Source of the DNA: Lindgomyces ingoldianus | Lineage: Eukaryota; Ascomycota; Dothideomycetes; Pleosporales; Lindgomycetaceae | NCBI RefSeq assembly: GCF_010093535.1 | Contig: NW_022985229.1 | Coordinates: 133,626-197,625, forward strand | Reading direction: 5' to 3' | Length of the DNA stretch: 64,000 nt | Shown here: positions 44,640 through 56,109 of the stretch, one piece after another | How positions within the stretch are numbered: the first letter of the stretch is position 1 | Layout: each line of letters starts with the position of its first letter | Notes under the pieces: model-generated | What the model saw: only the letters and a program-made list of their open reading frames with translations | The model's database searches: none | What the model was told of the DNA's origin: nothing | Made by a program: the position numbers and the translations under genes

Positions 44640-45870
44640 TTACACTTCTACTCTCTTTACAGCTTAGAATTTAAAAGATTCTAAACTTTTTAAGGTAAGT
44701 ATATTCTAAGCTACTCTAGCGTAATCTAGCGCAAAGGGGTGCTAATAAGCTTTAATAGTCCTATCTTACCCTACTTACACCTGCCTGTTACCTAATCTGC
44801 TCTTAGCTTCTTCTTTTATGCTTAACTTTACTTAATAACTTTAAAATAAACTTTTGTAGCCTACTTTATTATAATCTAGCTATAGTTTTTTTTAAAAAAA
44901 AAATAATTAGCTTTTACTAACATAAACTTGCGCTTTAATAACTCTTATGTCTAATATATTAATAAAATATTCTATAAAGGCATTATAAATAAAAGTAGTA
45001 GCTGTTATATGCTTATAAACAATAAGTTATGTTATAGCATAAAAAAAAGAAAATTAAGTACACTAAGTATGCTTATTACTTTAAATCTAGTAAAAAGTGC
45101 TTTAAAGTGCGTATTCTAGCTCCTTCTAGCGTATTTACGCACAGTCTGTCTAGGCTAACCCTAGATAGCTCTTTATTACCTTTAAACCTAAATAATAAGC
45201 TTTTAAAAATGCTATGCTTAATATTTTAGCCCTTATTAATCTACTTAACTTTACTTAGTTATTGTAGGCTAACGCAACAGTTATGTTATAAGTAAACACT
45301 ATTATTTAGTTTTTTTAGGTGTAAGTCTTCCTGTTGTAGCATAATCTAGCTTAATTAGCCCTATTCTAGCTCTTAATAGTTTATAGTAAAAACAAAATCC
45401 TGTACAACAACTATCTATACGCGCACAGTAGCGCTATAGGCAAAATTACTAAGACTAGAGTTGTTTTTAAGAAGCGCGCCTACTCTAAAGCTAATATTAC
45501 TAAAAAAAAGAAGAAAAAGTGTAAGGCGCTTAAAAAGGACTCTAATAAGAATAAAGCTGTAATAACTTTATCTAAAAAGGTAAGTGTGTGCTATTTTTAA
45601 CTATTCTAGCACTAACTAGCATAATAAAAAAAATATAGTGTTAAAGGTGTCTATGTTACTAAAGCTAAGCAATATTATTACATTAATGCTGCTAAAGCTA
45701 CTAATGTAATCTACTACATCTCTAAAAAGCATAATAAGGCTAATAATATTAAAAATAAAGCTAGTTAGAATTAAACCTTAGCTAAAAAAAGGTAGCTAAC
45801 TAGGTATAATAAGAAATATCCTAATAGTTGTTCTGCTGTTGTAAATTTACCTACAGAGGACCTTAATGTC
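44640..45870 (+). pseudogene. Antisense accessory ORF remnant inside gypsy G (Cys-rich)
   Basis: Between the integrase end and the 3' LTR there are about 2.7 kb whose coding signal is on the plus strand, opposite to pol. Features: a splice-donor-like aaggtaagtatattc near 44693; a Cys/Lys-rich block near 44975-45115; a Lys/Arg-rich stretch KKRAYSKANITKKKKKK (about 45460-45520); a second donor-like aaaaaggtaagtgtgtgc near 45579; and further frame INAAKATNVIYYISKKHNK (45680-45740). The orthologous block in the truncated copy at 60066-60254 is open and reads SSSCY, then KYTKCAYYFKSSKKCFKV, spacing reminiscent of a small zinc-binding domain. Function unknown. Its retention in two copies argues that it belongs to the element. 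Confidence 0.55.
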
Positions 45871-47140
45871 TAATCTAGGGCTCTAATGGCACAATCTAGT
45901 GTAATCTAGCGCATTCTATAGTAAAAATAGTTAAAAATGCATAGTATAGTGTAGTTTTAGGTTCTTTAGCTTAAGCTTCTTTCTTTTTTTTTTAATAAAG
46001 TTAAATACTCTTACATTATGTCCTTTAGACGTAAAGTGCAACTATTTTAGTAGTAATAAATTAATTTACCTCTAGCTTACTTACTTTGCGGCTTTTTTAT
46101 CCTAAAAATCTTAAAATATTCTGCTAGACTTAAACTCTGCCCTTTTCTTGCTAGTATAAGTTATTCTTGGCTAAAATGTTTATTTCTTCTACATAATAGA
46201 TTTCTCTAGGTTAAAATAACCCTTTTCTTAACTCTAGCAAGCTATTCTATGCTAGAATAGCCTTACTTAGTCTAACTAAAGAATCTTAGGTTTAAATAAG
46301 CTATGTTGTCTTCTTATTCCTATAGCGCTATTAAACACCTTTTATTAAAAAAACCTTAAGTAAAGAAAAAATAAGGTAAAGGTAGCTATACTTAATCTAT
46401 TAAGTTACTTTCCTTTTTTTAAAAAGTTTAACCTAAACTAGCATAATTTAATCTTTTACTATATATTTCTTTACTTTTTTAAAACACTTTTAATGCTTTT
46501 AAGCTAATGTTAGGTTTAAGTTTTTATAAGTTTTTTTTAAATAAATAACTTTTTTATTTTATAAAATATTTTTATACTTTAACTAAATTCTGTCTTTAGT
46601 TAAGTATTTTCTCTATATAGTACACATTATCTCTTATAGCATGTAGAGTGTTTATAATTAGTTCTAATTACAACTTAAGACGCCCTTTCTAGGTATATAG
46701 CTCTAAGAGTAAGACATAGAACACTAGATAAACTTCTCTTAAATTAGGTAAGTCTACTTTATACGCCTTTACACTAATCTAGCTTATAACTTTCTCTAGT
46801 TTTAAGAACTTCTAGTCTAACTTCTTCTTTAGCCTTATTAATTTTATGTGTTTATTAGAGACTAATACCTTATTTTCTACTTATAGCTATATATGCTTTT
46901 ATTATTTATTTATATACTTCTTTTAATACATATTTATAGCAACAATTTTCTAGTAGCATTTTAACTATAAAGCAAGTGCTTTAGCAGCAACTCTGTTTAC
47001 TATGTGTAATTCCCCCTAACCTAGTGGTTCTCTAGGCTAATCTAGCCCTCTTAGGTTTGCTCTATGGTATGCTTAGAAAGGAGTAACTTCTGTCGTTACA
47101 TGTACACTATTATTATATATAAACTCTGCTATTAGCAACT
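45871..47140. other. Gypsy G copy 3, 3' non-coding/undetermined internal sequence
   Basis: AT-drifted, no open frame on either strand. Repeats of ctagcgcaat/aatctagtg words near 45880-45915. It ends at the integrase C-terminus near 47140. Confidence 0.4.
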
Positions 47141-47141
47141 A

Positions 47142-50100
47142 CATCACCTAATTATCTTGTTTTAAGTAATAGTAATATCTAAAGTACTATTCTAAAGTTT
47201 AGTTTTGTCTTTTAGTCTGCCTATTAGTCTTAAAATAGTAGGCTAACAAAAGAATTCTTTATATGCTAAGATAGTAATAAAAACTATTCTAGTACTTTAA
47301 GTTTATTATTAGCTCTTAATTAGAAATAATGTTTTTTAGAACTTTATAAAAGTAAATAACTTTTTTTAACTAAACTTTTACTAGGTCTAAAGCCTTTTAA
47401 TTAGCTCTAGCTAGCACATAGTAGGCTATCTTAGTAAGATAGTCTACTATTATAAGGATTGCATTATATACTAACCCTAAGTATTTATAAGAGGGCAGCT
47501 GCGTTATAAAATCTATTGTAACATCCTACTAGAGCCTATTAGGCAGTAGCAAAGGGTAAAGGAGCCTATATAGGCAGTGTTATAAAGCTACTAATTATCT
47601 ACACCTTAGGCAGTTGTTATAGTACACCTTTATGTCTTTTCTAAGCCCTTTTTAATTATATTAATGCATAATCTTTTTAAGCATTTTTTTTACACTAAAG
47701 TAGCCTACTAATAAGCTGTTATAGCACTTCTAAAACACTTCTGCCTTCTCTTAGTCTGTTATTAAGGTTTTTCTTCTTATATTAGCTATAGCATGTTGTT
47801 TTAGCTTATTCTAGAAATAAGTGTTTTTATTAAAGTTCTCTTTATTCTTTGTTTTACTCTTAGTGTTTAATAAGTCTATTTTATTATAGTCTTCTTTAAT
47901 ACCTAACATAAGGTTTTTATTATTGTTCTTCTTTAGTTTTTTGCTTATAGCTTTTTTAAAATCTAGCTATTTTAGCCCTGATTCTTTTTTAAAGTAGTTC
48001 TTAGCTAAGCCTGAAAAATTTTAAGAACATATAATAGCTGCAACTATTAATTTCTTATTATAATTTTATTAATTTAAAAGGTTGCGTGTGTTTATTATAT
48101 ACGCTGTATTTCTCTTCTAAGAAAGCTATTATAACTTCTTAATGTAGTTAGGTCTTCTTAAGAGTCTATTTGCTAGGTTTAGCTTCTTTAGATAGTGTGT
48201 AATAATAAAATTATATTCTGTTATCTTTTTATAGGCTTAGACCTGCTAGTAGTTTAAAGTTTTAGTTTTTATAAACTAGTAAAAATTATTATAGTCTATA
48301 AAAAGTTTAAATAGTAGACTTTAAAGGTAATATTGCTAATATGCTAAACTTTTATTAATAGTAAGCAACTTCTTATTATAAGTATTATAATTATACTTAG
48401 CTTTACTTATCTTTTTTAAGAAAAAGCTAATTAGCCTTTATTAAGCCCCTCTAGTCTTATCTAAGACTAATTAGCTTAAAATGCTATAGATTACACTCTC
48501 TAAGGTGTTAACTTTTACTTTAGTTTTCTTATTAGCATTAAAATAAGCTAATATAGGAACTTTAAAGAATAAGTTTTAAAGCTTTTAAAAGGCTGCTTTA
48601 CTCTTAGGACTAATATTAAGCTTCTAACTTTCTTCCTGCCTTTACTTTTAACTACCCTTTGCTGCATCTAGGCCCTTCTAGGTTAGCTTAGTAAGAGGTA
48701 GAGTAATTAAAAAAAAGTTAGTAATAAACTACTTATAGTAGTTTATAAACTTTATAAAAACATAAATATCCTAAACAGTCTTTAGCATTAGCTACTTCTA
48801 AATTATCTTAATTCTTAAAGAGTTAACTTTAACTCCTTTTAAGTAAACTATGTACTTTAGGTACTTAGTCTTACATGTAAAATTTACACTTACTAAGTTT
48901 TAAAAAAAGCTTTACTTTACATAATTTTTATAGCACTTTTTTAACATAAACAACTTGTTTCTTTTCTGTGTTAGAATAGACTAGAATATTATTAAGGTAT
49001 ATAATACATGTTACATTAACTAACTTTACTAAAGCCTAGTTAATATAAGCCTAGAAAGCTATAAAAGCATTAGTAAAACTAAAAGGCATAACTTAGTACT
49101 TAAAATAACTATATTAAGTTTAGAATGCTGTCTTTTACTTATCTCTTTTATAAATATATAATATATAGTACACATTATAAATATCTAGGTTTATATACTA
49201 CTTTGCCTTCTTAAGTCTTTTAAGAGATTCTAAGATAAGTAGTAGTAGGTAATAATTTTTTATTATAATCTAGTTTAAGCTTTTATAATTTATATAGAGC
49301 TTTAACTTTTTATCCTTTTTTTTTATAAATAAGATTAGAGCTCCTGTAGAAGACTTAGACCTTTAAATTTACTTTTTTTATAGATAATTATTAATATATT
49401 TATAAAGATACTGTAACTTATACTTTAATAAGTTATATAGTAGTTAGTAAGAAAGCTTTGTCTTTTTCTTTAGCTTAATAGCTAGATTCTGTAGGCTATG
49501 TAGTAGTACTTTTAACATCTTATTAAACTTAACTATATTTGCATATTTTTTATACTTTAGTCTTAACTTAAGCTTTATAAGTCTTAAAGAATCTTTAGTG
49601 TTATTAGACAGCACACTGCAGACATAGACATCTGTATTAGGACTCTACATAGTTTACTTAAACTCTACTGTGTCTTTTAAGGCCACCTTAGTGTACTTTA
49701 GCATACTATAGTCTTTTACGCCTCTAAATAATATATGTCTTATATAAAAGTTTAGCTTTAGATTAAACTAATTAATCTAAAGTAAACTTAAATATATTAG
49801 AGGTCCTTTTAAGTCTGTTACTATAAATAGCACTTTATAAGGCTTAACTTTTTCTTAAGAGTCTATAATCTTTATGTTTATAACTATAAAGCTATAGATA
49901 GTAAAGTCTAATTTATTAAGTGCCTTTAGAAAGACACCTAGTAGGGGCTTAATCTTAAGATCCTGCTTTTTAGCTATTATAGTAAATAAAATGTTTAATT
50001 AAGCTTTTTTATCTACTACAGCCTAAAGGTCTTTTAATAACTCTATGCTTACTATTACTAATAATAAAGTTAATCTTTTTAAGTATAATAAGTTTTAAAA

Positions 50101-50990
50101 GTTTCTAAGCTCTTTTTTATTGCTTACTAAGGTAATATAGGCTAAAAGAAAGAAGCTTAGTTCTTTTAGCCTTACTCTTTTTCTTTTTACTTATTTTTAT
50201 TAAACTTGTTTTTATTTTTATTCTTTATAAAATAATCTAGGGAAATATAACCTAGCTGCTTATAATTTTAGCAAGTAACCTTTATTTTATTAAATTTCTG
50301 CCTTTTTTTAGCTTTTTGTTAGCTTAGAGGCTTTTTTTATTTCTTTTTAGGCTTCTTTAGGTTATTATTAGCTAAAAGTAAAGTAGAACGCTTCTATGTT
50401 CTCTTCTCTTTTAACTTTAGCCCTTTTCCCTTTTATAGGCAGTAGTAGGATATGTTGCTCTGCTTTTCTACCTAAGCTAGCGTCTCTTGCTTACTTTATA
50501 GGATATACATTAGATTACACTTAATCTTATTAAATAGTGTGCTGCTAAAGTCTACTATTATTCTTTCTAAGCTCTTTTTATTAACTTTAGTCTATAATAG
50601 CCTAAGGTAGGCTAGAAGTTTAGTTAGAGACTAATTAAGTTATTATTTATAGTTCTTTATAGTGTTATAAGCTACCTTTTTTTATTTTACTAAAGTACTT
50701 AATATATTAAGCATCTTATTTTTAAGATCTTGCTATATTAGTAACTATAATAAGTTAATAAGCTTTAAATAAGTGCAGTGTGTCTTTTATAGTAATTATA
50801 GTATTTTATTAATGTATTATAGGCTAAAAAAGATTTTCTATAATTCTTAAGTAAAGCTTTATAGACTTTTTTAATAATAGTCCTTATTATCTGTACACTA
50901 CTAGTTGTAGTCTGCTTTGTTTTTCTTTTTATATTAGTGCAGTAGTTTAAAACGCAGTAGGTTTACTTAGTTTTAGGTAAGTTTTAGTAT
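47142..50990 (-). pseudogene. gag-pol remnant of gypsy G copy 3
   Basis: Minus-strand polyprotein remnant. From 5' (high coordinate): the Gag zinc knuckle at about 50240-50280 (C-x-NYKQLGYISLDY, i.e. C-x2-C-x4-H-x4-C with Cys->Tyr and His->Tyr); the protease region at about 49600-49950; RT at about 48700-49390 with LTNA at about 49069-49085 and an IMYLNNILVY-like active site at about 48985-49000 (family YLDDILVY); RNase H at about 48000-48600; and the integrase zinc-binding/core start at about 47470-47600 (family RPWQDVTIDFITQLP). Each catalytic Asp that I could place reads Asn. The element would have encoded its own reverse transcription and integration; this copy cannot. Confidence 0.85.
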
Positions 50991-51453
50991 AATAACATTT
51001 AATGCCTTAGTTAGCAACTTATTAAGTATGTTTATATTACTTACTTTAAATTAATAATAAATTTTTATTATCCTAGCTAGTTCTTGCGCTTCCTGCTGCT
51101 TTTGCAGCTAGGCGTAGGCTTCTGTTAAAGCCTAATTTGCAGGGGTAGACTGTGCGTTGCTTAGTCCTGCACTAGCCCTTCTAACCCCTTCTAGGCCCTA
51201 AACGCCTTCTAGATAGCTTAACAAGCCTAATCTATAAGGATTTTTATTATCCCCTTTACTTATCTCTTGCTCTGTTCCTCCCTGTGTTAGTGTTAACTTT
51301 AGTTAAGTATTACTAGAAGTAGCAGTCTTAGCTAGCTTTTTAAGTAGTCTTTAAGCGCTAGTTGCATCTAATTCTTCTTTAGCATTTTGCTTTAACACTA
51401 TTACGTAGGAATGTTGCCCTTAAGCAGTATGCTAGCTTATAGAGCAATTTAAA

Positions 51454-51654
51454 TGTAAAGATAGGATAGTAAGTAGCATAAATAGCACTAAGAGCAAGCT
51501 TTTAGAGAAAGATAGGAGTGTATTGTAAGAGAGACGAATTGCTGCTAAGCTTTGCTTGTTAGGATTTATGCTTATATACAAAGCACAGGTCATACAACCT
51601 CCAAACAGGTCAGGTGAGGCCATACTGGCCCATTCTGGGACATCCGGCCTTACA
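51454..51654 (-). repeat. Gypsy G copy 3, 5' LTR
   Basis: 201 bp, TGTAAAGATAGGATAG to CCGGCCTTACA. Aligns to the 3' LTR without gaps. The short minus-strand frame across it is an LTR artefact shared with the other LTR copies. Confidence 0.95.
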
Positions 51655-52457
51655 GTTGCCTAGTATTTTAAAGTAGTTACTTTACTTTATATAGTCTTTA
51701 TTACTTAATATATTTAAAATTTTTACCTATAAGCTAAAGTTTTATTATTAGTAAATAACTTATTTATAAAAATAAATACCTGTATGTAGTTTAGTTATAG
51801 TAGCATAAAAGTAAGTTTTTTACATCTATTATCTATTTACTACTAGATGCGTATGTTAAAGCTTTAATGTCTTTATATAAAGAACCTATAGTTTAAGCAG
51901 TAACTAAGAGACTAAATGCTACCTTTAGTTAACATACTAAGGTAATATATGCTTCTCTAGCCTTTTATATAATATACTATTATATAGCATTCTTTATTAT
52001 AGTATTAATTATATAGTAGTTTTTTACTTAGCTTTTTTAATTAAAAGTAACTTTATATTATATAAGCTAAATTTTCTCTTTATTAAATTTAATAAGCTAG
52101 TTTTTAGATACTATAGTTTTATCTTTTATATAAAGATTTACTTTTTATAGTTTATTTTTTTATGCAAAGTTTTTTTTTATAATGCTTAAAGTATTATCTA
52201 TTTATAAGCTAGTTATACTAAAAGTATGCTTTTCTTTATCTATAATTAAAAAGTAGAGGTTATATATAAAGATGTGCATGTGTACCGTTTCTTTATAGTA
52301 GTTATAGTATGTTTTAAACTAATATAGGCGTAATTTTATAGCTTTATATAAAGGTTATATAACCTAAAAGATTATATTTAGTAGAAAGTTCTAGCGGATT
52401 TTCTTTAGTAGCTTTGTGTATAGTGTGTGTAAAAGCTTATCTATTAATTAAATATAC
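51655..52457 (+). mobile_element. L element internal region, copy 1, last part
   Basis: Collinear with 53540-54720 of L copy 2 once its C1 solo LTR is removed. AT-drifted, no gene. Ends aagcttatctattaatta just before the next L LTR. Confidence 0.68.
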
Positions 52458-52734
52458 TATTGAATAGGCTCTGTTAGCTAGCTGCTTATAGTATAAGCAC
52501 TTAAGTAGCAAGAGTAAGAGTAGTGCGCGGTGTGCGCGGCGTACGAAGTGGGTGGGGTGGGGGCGACGTGTTTCTAGTTCTGTATTGCTCTGTCTTTCCT
52601 CTGTTAGAGGAAAAGAGGAATATCTAGATGTTTGTGCACAGAGGTTTGCGCACAAGCATTATGTAACATAGTTACATAATCCTTCTCTTGCGTAATAACT
52701 ATCTAGACTGTAACACTGTTGCTATGTACAAACA
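52458..52734 (+). repeat. L element LTR shared by copies 1 and 2
   Basis: About 277 bp, from attgaataggctctg to gctatgtacaaaca. Less RIP-affected than copy 1 (gtgcgcggtgtgcgcggcg retained). It is the 3' end of L copy 1 and the 5' end of L copy 2. The central palindrome is partly degraded (tttcctctgttagaggaaaa). Confidence 0.75.
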
Positions 52735-53833
52735 CTAGCAACTTTTTGTTTTTGCCTAAGAAGTTGCCTTCTGTACTAGTTACCTCCCTCCTGTTTATGC
52801 AGGTCTATCTAAATATGTTCTGCCTATACTCTACCCTATTTATTAGAGCTTGCTCTAGTGATGCTGTCTGTTAGGATAGGCTAGTTATGCTTTATAAATA
52901 GCTTTATAAATAATGTAGAGTGTTTAAGCTATTATTGTCTAGCCTTATACACTTGTCCTATGAATGTCTAGCAGTGTACAAGCTGTTTATAGAGGATTTT
53001 GTAGCAAAATAGTGCAGGATCTTTGTGTAGAGAGGTGCGTGCAATAGAAGAGACAAAAAGAAAATAGGCCTTATATAAAGGTGTTGTTAGTCTAGTTAGT
53101 CAAAGGCATTTTTGCGCATAAGATCTAGCTAGTCCACAGATGCTTCTATCTAGACAGAGAGGTAGTAAGTTAGGACTAATAATTAAAAAGCCTAATTTAG
53201 TGTTTTCTTTATACATGTATCTACTAAGTTGTTTTTACTATTAATCTACTTAATCTTAGTAATTTCCCTTTTCTTATATAATTTTTAGAGTAACATAATG
53301 TTAATTATAAGTTGCTTTTTACTAGTAGTGCCTAGCTTAATAAGGCAATTATATAAAGACCTTAAATCTATGCAGATTACTACTAAGATTAGTAGTAGTT
53401 TAAGCGTTTATATAATCTGCTATAGAGTTGTACTAAAAGCAATTACATTATTAAACCCTCTAACTATTTTATATAGTTTATTAGTAAGAACACTCTTAGT
53501 TACTCTTTTACACTTAGTAGAATTCTAGTGTATAATGTTACTTAATATTTTAAAGTAGTTACTTTATTCTATACAGTCCTTATTGCCTAGTATAATTATA
53601 AATTCTAGCTATAAGCTAAAGTCTTTGTTATTAGTAAATAATCTATCTATAAAGATAAATAGCTTTATGCAGTCTAGTTATAGTAGCATAAAAGTAAGTC
53701 CTCTACTACTATTATCTATCTACTACTAGATGCGTATGTTAAGGGCTTTAATGTCTTTATATAAAGGTCTGTAGTTTAGGCAGTAACTAAGAGATTAAAT
53801 GCTGCCTTTAGTTAACATACTAAGGTAATATAT
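52735..53833 (+). mobile_element. L element internal region, copy 2, first part
   Basis: Starts ctagcaactttttgttttt after the LTR. Collinear with L copy 1 but lacks its ~800-bp block (41775-42580). The frame at 53298-53528 is hydrophobic and rich in Ser/Leu but is not conserved as an open frame in copy 1, so coding is doubtful. Confidence 0.65.
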
Positions 53834-54205
53834 GTGTTAGATATACGCACCTACTGTCAAGACAGGAGGAACGCTTGACGAAAGCTGCTACATAGTACTA
53901 GCAATAAGCTCAAACAGTATGTTGCTGCAAATTGCTGCATGTTGCAGCAAATTGCAGCATTTTGCAGCATTTTGCAGCATTTTGCAGCAAATTGCAGCAA
54001 ATTGCAGCATGTTGCAGCATGTTGCAAGCTGGTCGCGCATAGGGCAAGTGCGCAAGGGACTCGGATCGGCAAAACAAAAAGCCGAGCAACACGAGTAGAG
54101 CAGAAAAAGGATCGATAAATTAATACAATCAATCATCATCCTATACATCATATCCAAACCCATCATTCATCTTAGGAAGCCTAGAAACAGTGCTTTAATC
54201 TAACA
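53834..54205 (+). mobile_element. C1 copia solo LTR
   Basis: 372 bp, TGTTAGATATACGC to TTTAATCTAACA, flanked by exact ATATG duplications at 53829-53833 and 54206-54210. Contains about 10 ten-bp units. Inserted in L copy 2. Confidence 0.95.
53924..54026 (+). repeat. 10-bp tandem array in C1 solo LTR (about 10 units)
   Basis: Units ATGTTGCAGC, AAATTGCAGC and ATTTTGCAGC in an order different from the other LTR copies. Confidence 0.93.
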
Positions 54206-54835
54206 ATATGCTTCTCTAGCCCTTTATATAACATACTATTGTGCAGCATTTTCTGCTATAGCATTAATTATGTAGAGGTTCTTTGCCTAACTTTTCTAGA
54301 TAAGAGTAACCTAATCTTATGTAAGCTAGATCTTCTCTTTATTAAATTTAATAGACTAGTTTTTAGACAGTACAGTCTTGCCTTTTGCATAAAGGTCTGC
54401 CTTTTGCAGTTTATTCTTCTCTCTCTATGCAAAGTTCTTTATTATAATGCTTAAAGTATTATCTATTTATAAGCTAGTTATACTAAAGGTGCGCTCTCCT
54501 TTATTTATAGTTAAAAAGTAGGGGTTATATAAAGAGATGTACATGTGTAGCTTTTCTTTATAGTAGTTATAGTATGTTTTAAACTAATACAGTCCTAATT
54601 TAGTAGCTCTATACAAAAGTTGTACAATCTAGAGTATTATATTTAGTAGAAAGCTCTAGCGCATCTTCTTTAGTAGCTTTATGTATAGCGTGTGCATAAG
54701 CTTATCTATTAATTAAATGTATACTTATGTAATATTACGCAGTTTACAATACATTCTATACATAGCTTTTAGGCTTGCTTTTATAGCTATAAGTAGTCTC
54801 TATCTTATTCTTTAAATAGTTAGTAATTAAGTAAG
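54206..54835 (+). mobile_element. L element internal region, copy 2, last part and flank
   Basis: Matches 51950-52450 of copy 1 up to about 54715. The following ~120 bp to the inverted L LTR have no counterpart. No gene is seen. Confidence 0.6.
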
Positions 54836-55115
54836 TGTCTGTACGCAGCAGCAGCGTCACGGCCTGGATACAAGCGATCGCGCACAAGCAGGACCACGTA
54901 TCTATGTCACATGATGCTTGTGCGCAAACCTCTATGCGCAAACATCTAGATATCCCCCTTTTTCTCTATATAAAGGAAACATAAAAGTAATAAAACTAGA
55001 AACATGTTACCCTTACCTTACCTACTCTATACACTATGCACACTGTACACTACTCTTACTTTTACTACTTAAGTGCTTATACTATAAGCAGCTAGCTAAA
55101 AGAGCTTATTTAACA
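54836..55115 (-). repeat. L element LTR, inverted copy
   Basis: 280 bp, TGTCTGTACGCAGCAGC to GCTTATTTAACA. It is the best-preserved L LTR end, so it defines the family termini TGTTAAATAAGC...GTACAGACA. The block at 54845-54915 is GC-normal. Flanks (gtaag / ctaat) give no clear target duplication. Confidence 0.75.
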
Positions 55116-56107
55116 CTAATTAGTAGTTAATTTAATTAACTATAAATTAGTAAAAGTAATAACAAAGTACCTACACTCTATAAAGTACTTTATTTTATTA
55201 CCTATTTTTAAAGATAGTAGATTAATTCTTTACATTATATATTAAGCTCTGCTACTGTATAAAGTAAGGAGGAGATAGTGTAAGACGCACACTAAAGCTA
55301 TTAAAGCTGCACAACCTAGCAGCTAGACAACAGCAGTACCTGTGTAATCTACTAAAAAAGTAATTAACTATACTATGATAATAAAATCCTACTAGCAACT
55401 AATAACTTTATATAATAATAAAAAGAAGAAAAAATAATTTTTATTATATAAACAACTTATAAAGAACATAGAGATATTAAATAACACTATAAAATAAGAC
55501 TAGCCTAAAGTACTAAAATAATAAGATTAACATATTAAAAGTATTAATAAGCTTATAAACTTAATTATATATAAGTTGCATAATTACTAATTTACACATA
55601 ATAACTTAAAAGAGCGCTACCTTTTTAAGTTTATACATAAAAGATTTTAAAAAATAAATATTATAAAACTTTTTAGCACTTAGCTGCGTATTTAAAAGAG
55701 AGCTTATATAAGTGCTAGAGAATAAAGAAATTATACTATAGCTAGGCAATAAAAGTACCTAAGCCTAGAAGCTATATAATATAGCATAAAAAAAGTAATT
55801 GCACTAAAAAGGCTTTATACATAACCTTTATTAATATATATAGCTTAATATAGAAGTAGGCTAAACATAATGCTACTAATAACACTAAACATACTAGCAT
55901 TACCTGCTTTTACACCTTAGCTAGCACTACACTAATCACTGTATAAACAATACATGCCACTCTACCTAACGCCTGCCCTACACTCTTAATTGTACACACT
56001 ACTGCCTGTAGTAGTGTATACACTACTAATACTACCTATATAATCTATACTACATTATAACTTATATAACCCTCTACTCTAAAAAGAAACTGCTAAAGAA
56101 AAACTCT
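55116..56107. repeat. Unidentified repeated sequence D, copy 2 (first part)
   Basis: From about 55338 collinear with 11537-12305; 55116-55337 is extra sequence upstream, with a possible frame SVRRTLKLLKLHNLAARQQQ (about 55275-55335). Stops throughout. Family not recognised. Confidence 0.5.
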
Positions 56108-56109
56108 TA

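Larger units (their letters stand above)
44159..51654 (-). mobile_element. Full-length Ty3/gypsy retrotransposon G copy 3 (7496 bp)
   Basis: Complete element on the minus strand with exact GTTGC duplications at 44154-44158 and 51655-51659. It has 201-bp LTRs at 44159-44359 (3') and 51454-51654 (5'). The purine tract next to the 3' LTR (ttatcccccctta on the plus strand) is the expected polypurine tract. The coding order on the minus strand is Gag, protease, RT, RNase H, integrase. An extra 2.7 kb with an antisense frame lies before the 3' LTR. LTR differences are all transitions. Inserted in L copy 1. Confidence 0.96.

Noticed and set aside
52437..52655. Minus-strand frame over the L LTR and plus-strand frame at 54918-55130
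   Set aside because: Both are the same LTR read in the same relative orientation, with unconserved ends; LTR artefact.
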